A stretch of 64,000 nt of DNA, from positions 186,001-250,000 of the forward strand of contig VIIQ02000601.1 in the NCBI GenBank assembly GCA_007449985.2, in the 5' to 3' direction. Numbering within the stretch: the stretch's first letter is position 1; each line of letters starts with the position of its first letter. Below are positions 55,575 through 64,000 of this stretch, in pieces. The translations under genes were made by a program, and so were the position numbers. The notes under the pieces are model-generated. The model was given only the letters and a program-made list of their open reading frames with translations, did not search any database and had not been told where the DNA came from. The stretch comes from Desmodesmus armatus. Taxonomy: Eukaryota; Chlorophyta; Chlorophyceae; Sphaeropleales; Scenedesmaceae.

Positions 55575-58449
55575 ATGGCGCAGCAGGGCTTGCGGCAGGC
55601 GTCAGCAAGCATCAGCAGCAGGAGCAAAGGCCTTGCAGCAGCAGTTCCACGTGTGCACCAGGCCTGGAGCCACCAGCAGCGTCATTGGGGCACACCCAAT
55701 AGGAGTCCTGTCTGCAACAGCAAAGGTCCAGCCAGCCCTGCAGCTCGCCAGCAGTGCCAACAACAACATCATCGTTGTGATGGATTTGTTGTGCGAGCAG
55801 GTGAGCTTCGCACTTGGTGTGTCATGTGATCGTTTCGGAGCTTAGTCGGTACTGTTTGCCCAGCTCGATCTCTCTCACGCCATTGCGTGCCCGCAGGCCC
55901 AGAGCACACGTCAGGAGCCTACCCATGGGACGAGTCAGAGTATCACAAGTAAGAAGCAGTCGCCTCGGCTGCTCTTGACCGGATGCCTTGCCAAGGTTGC
56001 ACTGGGTGTTGGTGCTGTTTTGTGATTGGGCGTGTGCTGTGCTGTTGCAGGGTGGAGTTTGTGAAGGAACCTTACGGCCCAGTAGCCATCGACTCAGGTG
56101 GCTCACACTGGAGGGGTGAGTGGCAGGCTGACCATTTGGGGCATCTTGCAGTTTGGCAGTCAGCTGCACAGACAGAGTACTGGTAGCAGCATGCAGCAGG
56201 GCTGCTGCTTTGGTGACTTGAACAAGCAATTGTTTGGTTGGACTGAGGGTCAGCCAGTTTGCACAAGTCAGGCAGCAGCCAGTTTGTATTCCATCAGGCA
56301 CCGGCAGCCTTGGCACCATGCTGTGTTGAATTTGCTGTGCAGGTGTCATACTGTTCCAGCTGTCCAGCGACGCAGAGCCGGTCAGCGGGGACACACGTGT
56401 GATGGAGATCTTTATCAGCGGTGATGCCTGCATCTCCATCTACACACACCTGTGCCCCTCAGACAACACACGCCCCATGGCGCTGGACATACTGTGGCAG
56501 GTGAGAGCAGCACTCGGCTGCTGGCCCCATGCACGGTGCTGCAGCCATCAGCACACACCAGCTGCAGGCTTCAGTCCGCATTCGTCACCCATGGGTTGGT
56601 GCCTGGCGCGCAGAGGGCATTCAGAAGGACGCACCTATGTTCTTCTTCTTTCCTTGCTGCTATAGCCTGTGTTGGATCTACCAACACCATTTATGCTGTG
56701 CCATCCCACCGCTGTCGTTGCACAGATGTGGCAGCGCGGGCGTGCCATGAGCAAGCGAGACTGGACGCTGCTGCGGGTAGCGGTAGTTGCGTGTGTGAGC
56801 GACGTCTACTACGGCCGCCTGTTCTTTGGCGACCCTGACACGCAGCAGGTGCTGTGGGACACTGACGTGAGGCCCTCAGATGCAACCTTCCTGGCACTCA
56901 AGGTGTGTTGGGATGCAGCTGAGGCATGCGGCAGCTGCGTGTCTCAGTCTAGTTGTTTGCAGTTGCCAGGCATAGATGCGGAAAGCCAAGCAGTCTCCCA
57001 CATGCTGTGTTGGCAGCTGATGGCACCCAGGTCTTCTGGTTATGAGAACGATGGTCACTGGACACCTCAGGACGTACCGTCGCAGCATCAGCAGAGCGCT
57101 GGCGGCGCCAGCATGGTTGTTGCATGTTGCACGGGTGGTGTTACGCAGCAGTGCAGCATTGCACAGCAACCTATGCATGAGCTGACTGCTGCGTACATCT
57201 GCATGCCTACGTGGCTGTCTCCCGTAAATATCGCTGGTTGCGATGTCTTGCAGGCTGGTGCGCCGCTCTATGTGCGCAAGTCTGTGTGGGACGCGTGTGC
57301 GACGCCCCTGCGCAACAGCAGCACCTGGGCGACAGTCGCATACATTGACGAGCAGAAGCAAAAGGACGAGCGGCGGGCAGGCAGCGGCAGTGGCCGAAGC
57401 AGCAGCAGCAGCGGGGAGAGGCGCGGCGGGTGAGTGGGGAGCTGGGGGGGATGAGTTGCCGGGTAGTCAGCGCAGCTTCCACAGGCCCTCTGGCTCTCAG
57501 CAGGCCGCGGTGTTGCTTGCTTGCAGCAGGGGCGAATGCTAAGTTGCTTCAACAGCTGAAGCAGCATGCAGCAGCATGAACTATGTGAGGTTCAACTGCC
57601 TGCAAGCTGCGGCGAGCTGTGTCTATACCACAGGGTGTCACAGGGACTGGTGTGATCTATTTTGCAGAGTGGCTGGCGCGCCACCCTTTGTGCAGAGTGG
57701 TGGGCATGTGCTGCTTATTCTGGTGTGTAGACATAGCGAGTTGTGTTGTGTTGTGTGCTGCAGTCGTGAGCCTGATGAGATCAAGCCTGACTCGCTGCCT
57801 GCCATCAAGCTGTTGATGCGTGAGATGGAGTTGGCTGTGCGTGAGGAGGACTATGAGCAGGCTGCACGGCTGAGGGACCACCCTGGATGCGCCTGGCAGA
57901 GGACATCAACATGCACAGGTGGGCCTCAGGGTCAAAGGGGAGAGGCCAAGACGGCAGAGATGCAGGTCCAGTGAGGGAGGCATGAGGGAAGTGGAGAGAA
58001 AATATGGATGGATGTTCAACTGTGTCTGTTCGTCTGTCTGGCTGGCTGTATGTATGCCAAGGACTGGTTGCCTTTTGCAACTGCATCAGACAGCTCTTGC
58101 CCGCTGTCACAAACACTTCATTGCTAGCACGTGCATGCCGCATGTGCGGCCAGTCAGCAGGATTCCTGCCCCACTCAGAGCTCACAGTCAGCCACCTTGC
58201 CCCACCCACCCACCCCATCACAGGAGCATCGGCTACTACGACCAGGCCTACAAGCTGATGAGTGACCTGAAAACACTCATCGACGCCCATGAGTCAGCTG
58301 TTGGGCGGGACTACGAGGCACGCCTCAGCGCCCAGCATGAGGCCCGGCAGCACTTGGACGACCTGCTGAGGCGCCAGGCACGTACGCAGCCACGAGCCGA
58401 GCAGGACGGGTCTGAGGTGTCACAAAATGAGAGCAGCAAGCGTGACTGA
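55575..58449 (+). CDS. Bifunctional-nuclease (BFN/DUF151) plus UVR protein, BBD-like, one-base frameshift
   Basis: Eight exons: 55575-55800, 55897-55948, 56051-56115, 56343-56500, 56726-56902, 57254-57429, 57764-57918, 58224-58449. A Ser/Arg/Gln-rich N-terminus (MAQQGLRQASASISSRSKGL) suggests a plastid transit peptide. The BFN (DUF151) domain follows: EFVKEPYGPVAIDSGGSHWR, GVILFQLSSDAEPVSGD, LLRVAVVACVSDVYYGRLFF and the hallmark DVRPSDATFLALKAGAPLYV. A UVR motif (LLMREMELAVREEDYEQAAR) is next, then a helical tail (SIGYYDQAYKLMSDLKTLID, DYEARLSAQHEARQHLDDLL). Plant BBD proteins with this order have been reported as nucleases. All junctions fit except inside exon 7, where the frame shifts by one at the CCC run 57881-57883; both sides read as good protein. 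A lost C in the assembly or a true mutation would explain it. Confidence 0.82.
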
Positions 58450-60796
58450 TAGGACTGACAGGACAGCCGCAGGCGGAGTAGGTTTGATTTTGAGGTGGCT
58501 TGGATGAGGATTTAGGTTGTGGCATGCAAGCTGCAAGCCAGAAGTGGTGAGTGAGTGGGCAGCTGGGGGTGGTTGCGTGTTGGCAGAAGCGGGTCCACAG
58601 CCTGGGCAAGTGGCGTGGTCTCTCTGCTGATGCAGCTATGGCCGTGTCAAAATTAAGGAGGGGCGGTACGGTGTTGCCAGTTGGTCGTTGATGGAAGAGA
58701 GGGGTGCGGGTGGGGCAGGCAGGATCGGGCGTGCTGCAGTTGACCCCCGCTGCAGCACTGTGCATGCGGGCTGGCTGTGGCAGGCATGCACACAGGCAGG
58801 TGGTGTGCGGTTGTTACCAGCTTTACACTTGTGGGTGGCCGTTTTCCGAAGGGCACCCTACGTTTTGTCCTGTACATGGCAGGCATGGTAGGCGTGTGTT
58901 GCGGGCGTATTGCACAGCAGCCGTGTTGGGGTCGTGGCTCGTGGCTGGGGCAGTTTTGCTTTGAAAGGTTGAAGGCAGCAGCCCAGTAGCCTGTCAGTGC
59001 TTCTGTGCATGTGCTGTGCTGTGGCATGACGTCGGTGGTTTGGTGCTGCTGATGGGTTTGGCTGCATTGCTTTTGCTGCTCTGTGGTCTTGGTGCACACC
59101 AGGGGGGGAGGCAGGTGTTTTGGGGTTTGTTCCCCACGGGCAGGCAGGCGCTTGCACAGGACAGGTTGCACAGGGAAGCTACCAGCAATGACAACTTGTT
59201 TTTGGCTACATTTTGCAGCTGTGACAGCCCTGAGTATGTTTCAGGTTCCCTTCACAGCTTGGACAATGGATGCTGGGCTGATTTTGCCAGGGGTATATAA
59301 TGCCTATATGCGGTCGGTTGTGTGTGTTGAAGGGGGGCTGCGTTCACATTGCTGTAGTTGTTTCCCTTCCATATGTGTGTGTTTGGGGGGATGTGCACCC
59401 TTTGTGTGCTGTGAGGAAATTGAAGTGCAGGCGGCTGCTGTCTGCTGTCTGCACCGTCAAGGTGCGCCGTGGCGTGTGTATCGTAAGTGTGTTTGTCTGT
59501 TTGCGGTTCGTCCCTGGTGTTGTTGTGGTAGGGTTTTGCATCCTTGTGATGCCGGCTGGGGTTTGGCAGCTTGTACCATGATTTTGCTTGGTGTGTGTAC
59601 CATTACAGGTAGTGGCATTGTGTGCTGGCCAGGGTGTGTGTGTGGTGCTTGGCCTGCTCAGCAGGGGCTGCATGTAGCTGCTGCTTCGCTCAATGCTCAG
59701 CAGGGGCTGCATGTAGCTGCTGCTTCGCTCAATGTATCATATCTGGCGCATCCTTGATGGCGCCTTGACCTTTGAATTGGACCGGGGGCTGGGAGGGACC
59801 ATGTGCTCAATCAGTGTGCTGGCCTGAGCCGTAGTCGGCCCCTGACCATGGTTTCCCCCTTGACTTGTTTGGACAGGGTTGCTGGTGCTGGGTATGCATG
59901 CTGGTGCTGCTTTGGTGTGTTCCTTGGGGGGCAATGCGGTCAGGGTGGTGCTCTGCAGGCGGTAAGGCAGCAGGGGCTGACTGAATTCAAGGTCACCTCC
60001 CTGCATGTTGCACTGCATTGGAGGGGCTGCTTGTCCATGGCGGGTTCCTTTGTGTGGGTGCTTCAATAGAAGAGGCAGGCACGGGGCACAGTTGCATGCA
60101 TTGGTGTTGTCGACATGTTTTTAGGCATGCGCTGGGTTGCTGCAGGGTTGCTGCCGGGAGGAGGCAGCACACACTTGTTCTGCAGTCAGTCACCGCTCCA
60201 CGCACGGTGTGTGTTGCTGTACTGCTGTAACATGTTTTGATTATTCAGGGCCTCCTGCATTGCAAGGAGCTCCATATTACTTTTGTGCCATGATCCAACA
60301 ACACTGAGCATGCCATGGCACACTGTGTTGGTGTCTACTTTCCTCTTTCTGGTGTCTACTTTCCTCTTTCTCTTGCAGTTGACCTGTTGGTAGATATATG
60401 CTTATCAGTGTGCTTGCATGCTTTTGGGGTGTTGGGCTGCAGCCCCCTTTGTCAGTAGTTCTGCGCAAGCCCTGCTGGTGTCTTCACGTGCCGCCTGCAT
60501 GATTGTGGCAACAGAGGGCACACCCTGGTTGCTTTGTAACATAGCCCCTCAGCCGACATGTGCCTGCTGGTGATGAGGCTCCAAAAGCTCTGGACCAGTG
60601 GTGCTTGGCATAACCGCCGCTAGCATTACAGTATTGTAGAGTGACAATGGGAGGATGCCATGATATTAGCAGTATTCAGGGCAGCTCTTGCAATTGCACT
60701 AGCTCATGCGTCGCGTTACATGCTCCACACACAGCAACACAAAGGCACACAACACACATGCACGACAGTAGTGCCCTGACGCTGGCTTGCAGCCGG
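58450..60796. other. TG-rich region between convergent genes
   Basis: Follows the BBD-like stop and meets the PHT4 3' end. The plus strand is T/G-rich and near its end reads GCTTTGTAACATAG (60531), like the TGTAA ends of the LINE copies, so part may be an old LINE tail or a very long 3' UTR. A short direct repeat (GCAGGGGCTGCATGTAGCTG) occurs at 59659 and 59698, and TTTCCTCTTTCTGGTGTCTAC-like repeats near 60339-60370. No coding exon is supported. Confidence 0.4.
60716..60720 (-). terminator. Candidate poly(A) signal TGTAA, PHT4-like gene
   Basis: TTACA on the plus strand gives TGTAA on the coding strand 77 bases after the PHT4 stop. Confidence 0.5.
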
Positions 60797-63700
60797 TCAG
60801 AAGACCCGCTCTCCTGTACACAACAAGTTCCACGCAATCACTGCCACCACATACAAGCCTGCAGTGATCAGGAACACAGGTGTGAACGAGGACGTAGCCT
60901 CCACAATGAAACCCACCGCCAACACGCCAGCAATACCAGACAAGCATCCAAAGGTGTTGCACAGCCCGAACATCTGCCCGGCCTGCTTGGGCGCAATATC
61001 TGACATGTTGGCCACAAAGCCAGCCTGACCTAGGGATGTCACCCCCAGTGCTGCCGTCATTGCTGCCACAGCCGCCAGCGGTGGTATGCTGGGGTTAGCG
61101 AGGAACAGCAGCGCGATGGCCGGAACAAGCATTGAGATCGACTGCAGCAGCTTGCGGACGTATGTAGTGCTGTAGCCTCGTGCTATGAGGCTGTCTGCGA
61201 GGAAGCCTGCTGCAGAGCTGCCGACTGCCATGACGAGCCAGGGCACCAGGGAGAGGAAGCTGCTGGAGCGGAGGTCGAAGCCGAGGGCCTGCACAGGCAG
61301 AGGCAGCCATTGCAGGGCAGATATTAAAAAGCTTGGCACAGCGTTCAGGTCAGCAGGTGAAAGGCAGACAGATGACAGGCAGATGCAGAAAGAAGCAGGG
61401 CACGGCATACACTCATGACCTTCGTCCCCACCCACCCAACTACCCCTGTCCCCGCCCACCTTGACAAAGTACGAAGGCATCCAGTTGAGGTAAATGAAGT
61501 AGCCCCAGTGGTTGACAGTATTGACAATGATGATGGCCCAAGTGGCAGGATGACTGAGCAGCCGCCACACACTGACATTACCCTTATCGCCCTCATACAC
61601 AGCCGCTGCTTTGCTGCTGGTATTGCTGGCGCCTGCTGCCGCTGCTGCTTGCTGGGTGCCTTCCGCTGCACCTCCTGCTGCTGGGGAGGATGCTGGTGCT
61701 TTGGCGAGAGGCTTGGGCGCTGTTGCTAGCCAGATGGCAAGCAAAGGGATGCCCAAGAGGCCAAAGGTGTAGAAGAGTGCCCGCCAGCCAAACTGCAGAA
61801 GGATAAGGGGTGAGAGGATCAATCCTACTAGGTTACCTACAGGAGGGAGGATCAGTTGGCAGGTGGCAGCAGCAGCAACAGCATGCGTGACAGCAAGGCT
61901 GTCCTTTTGTCATGATGAGGAAGACAGCAGCGAATGTCATTGATCCTATCAGGTCCCTGCCAGGTGGCTTCTGCAGACTAAGCAACACTGCTGCCAACTC
62001 AACACAGGGTGCTGTGGGTGTGAGGAGAGCTCCTAGCGCCAGGAGCATGCCTTGTTGCACAAGCACATGGCTACCCTGTTAATCGACGGACTATGTCCAA
62101 GGTCTTGCCTTTCCTCCTCCACCACCATAACTCCTCTCACAGCAATGTAGGGTGCCGACTGCCACCTACACTAGCAGCCCCAACATGTTACCCCTGGGCT
62201 CATGCGTCTAGCTGTGCTTTGATTTCTAAGGTGTTACATCCATGCTGAGAGCCCTCCTGGGTTCACAGCCGTACCTGTGTGGAATCCTGTGAAGGACATG
62301 CCCAGGGCCCTTGCCTTGGCTGCAGGGGGCACGTGTGAAGCCACCAGGTTGCTCATTGACGGCAGAGCCACACCTTCACCCAGACCCTGCATGCACATGG
62401 CACGGCTAACTTCCAAATACACACCAGAGGGCCTCTGTTTGCTGACAAAGCTTGATGAGTCAACGGCTTGAACCCCAAAACAAGCATGGTGGACAATGTG
62501 CTGGACTGCCAGCCCAGGTTCACAGGCTGGCGGCCAGCCCAAGGGAAGAAGGGCACAAGAGGCTACGCTCACAAACTGTGCTGATGGGCTTGCCTGCATA
62601 TCAGTATGTGCCTGCCTGTCTCTCCTTGTCCTCAACACCTTCCTTTTGCTCACGTGCAGTGTGCAATGAAGCTGTTTCAGCATCCAGGTACCCACACGAC
62701 CCCCATGGACATTGGCCCCCACCAGCTACTCACCACACACATCCTCGCCAGCAGCACCGCAGGCAGTGCTAGCCCAGCAGCCCTGACAGGCTCCGACAAA
62801 GCAGCAGGCAGCAGCAACGATGCTATACTAAACCACGCCACGCCTGCAACAGCAACAGACATAGCATGTCAAAGCAAACTGCAGCAAATTCTGAACACAT
62901 GCACACAGGTACTGGTTTGTGATATCATGCCCATGCTGGGGGTGCACTACTGTATAGGTGCCACTGCGCATGTGCTGCTGAGTGTGCCAGGCTTTGTTTA
63001 CGTATGGCAGCTGCAAGTATACTCATATTGCCCTGATGACCCTCACCAAAGGCGATGACAGCCCTGCCCCCATACTTGTCAGCCAGCGAGCCGCCCAGCA
63101 GCTGCGTGGCTGTGTAGCCCCACAGGAATGCTGACTGAATAAGACCCTGCGTAACAGCAGGGGCATGAAATGATGTGTAAACAAGCAGGTTGGCCTGTCC
63201 TCGATTGACCTATATGATGCAGCAACTGCACATGCACCAGGATGTGTGCAGTCATCTGTTGTGGCCTGGCAGAAACAGGCAAGAGCAGGGTGAGACAGCA
63301 GATGCACTCAGCACACTCAGCTGGCCTGCAGTGGTGCCGGCAGCAAAAGCCTTTGTTTGAACCATTGCATGCTCGGCTTGGGTTTAAAGCCTGCGATGCA
63401 TCACATGCAGCAGGCCCTGCAGCCTTCAAGAGGCTGGTAGGGCCATAGCAAGCACAGTTGCCAATGCTCTGTGATGCTGCGGTGCTCTGCTGCTCACCTG
63501 CACGGTGGCGGGCCAGCCATACTCCTGAGCCATGGGCAGGATTGCAACACTGAGGCAGATGCGGTCCATGTTGCACACCATCAGCACCAGCGCCGTAGGC
63601 AGCACCACCTTGGTAAGCCACGACCCGCTGCTGTCAGCATCAGGCTGCGCTGCAGCACCTGCTGCTGAAGCTGAGGTAGCTACTGGCTTCCTACGGTGCT

Positions 63701-63944
63701 GCAGCTGCTGCCTTGTCTGGTGTTGCTGAGGACGGGCAAGCTGCCTGCTGTGGAGAGGTGTGCGTTGTTGCAGGATGCAGCTAGTGGCAACCTGCTGCTG
63801 CAGGGAGCTGCTGCATGATACGTTGGCTTTCTGATGCTGAGCTTGGATGTTGCGGCGTGCAGCACAGATGCTGTGGTGTTGGCAGCTTCGTGCCAGGCTG
63901 GTGGTGGTGGCACCAGTAGCACCCCAACCCGCCGTGGCAGACAT
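60797..63944 (-). CDS. Plastid PHT4-type anion (phosphate) transporter, MFS
   Basis: Six exons (63944-63498, 63146-63047, 62843-62734, 62386-62275, 61836-61460, 61288-60797) close exactly to 545 residues. The first about 100 residues (MSATAGWGATGATTTSLARS and Gln/Arg/Ser-rich text) form a transit peptide. Membrane helices then follow, with VLMVCNMDRICLSVAILPMA, GLIQSAFLWGYTATQLLGG and the MFS loop GGSLADKYGGR at 167-177. GLGEGVALPSMSNLVASHVP, GMSFTGFHTG, NTVNHWGYFIYLNWMPSYFV, QAGFVANMSDIAPKQAGQMF and NTFGCLSGIAGVLAVGFIVE match plant PHT4/ANTR transporters, which carry phosphate (some ascorbate) across plastid membranes. The substrate cannot be told from sequence alone. The long Ala/Ser-rich loop near 61600 is the usual central cytosolic loop. 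Confidence 0.92.
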
Positions 63945-64000
63945 GTATGCTGCCTGTACTGTCAGATCGTGATAAGTCCACGAAGTAGTTAAACTCAGTG

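Noticed and set aside
58450..60540. Short TG-rich plus-strand frames read as Cys/Val/Leu-rich proteins
   Set aside because: Composition follows the T/G-rich sequence; no domain and no consistent splicing.

Overview
The window is nuclear DNA of a green alga, most likely a chlorophyte of the class Chlorophyceae. The evidence is direct: short exons with strict GT-AG introns, many nucleus-encoded plastid proteins with transit-peptide-like N-termini, CAG/CTG-rich low-complexity sequence, TGTAA (the chlorophycean poly(A) signal) just after several stop codons, and L1-type LINEs. I cannot name the species.

Layout. 0-16.2 kb: a Gln-rich protein (minus), a RAMA-domain protein (minus) diverging from an NAT9-type N-acetyltransferase (plus), plastid-type ribosomal protein bL17 (minus), a hairpin-bearing minisatellite, and a MYND zinc-finger protein (minus). 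16.2-20.4 kb: a repeat island. It opens with a circularly permuted tRNA-Ser(AGA) gene, continues with a serial array of 5'-truncated LINE 3' ends all inserted at ATGCATGTG, and closes with a 144-bp duplication and a 300-bp (ACGC)n microsatellite. 20.7-26.6 kb: a secreted PHB-depolymerase/LpqC-type esterase and a TspO/MBR membrane protein, both minus. 26.6-30 kb: no confident gene. 30.1-36.9 kb: a ten-exon secreted Cys-rich modular protein (plus). 39.4-46.9 kb: a nearly full-length L1-like LINE. 47-55.1 kb: a same-strand run of Ycf36/DUF2301, HIRAN and LPA3-like genes (minus). 55.6-58.4 kb: a bifunctional-nuclease/UVR (BBD-like) gene diverging from LPA3. 60.8-63.9 kb: a plastid PHT4-type anion transporter (minus).

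I rebuilt splice models by hand. For NAT9, bL17, MYND, TspO, the modular protein, Ycf36, HIRAN, LPA3 and PHT4 the exon phases close exactly into one open frame. The BBD model closes only if one base is missing from a C run at 57881. No pathway links the neighbours. Several are plastid-directed (bL17, Ycf36, LPA3, PHT4, probably BBD), as expected of ordinary nuclear genes in an alga.

The most unusual item is the permuted tRNA gene. Its 3' half lies upstream of its 5' half, the halves join at position 37/38, the leader and trailer are complementary, and a T5 Pol III terminator follows. Next are the same-site LINE array with a compensated 3' hairpin, and three unrelated genes in which an acceptor plus the first part of an exon has been tandemly duplicated.
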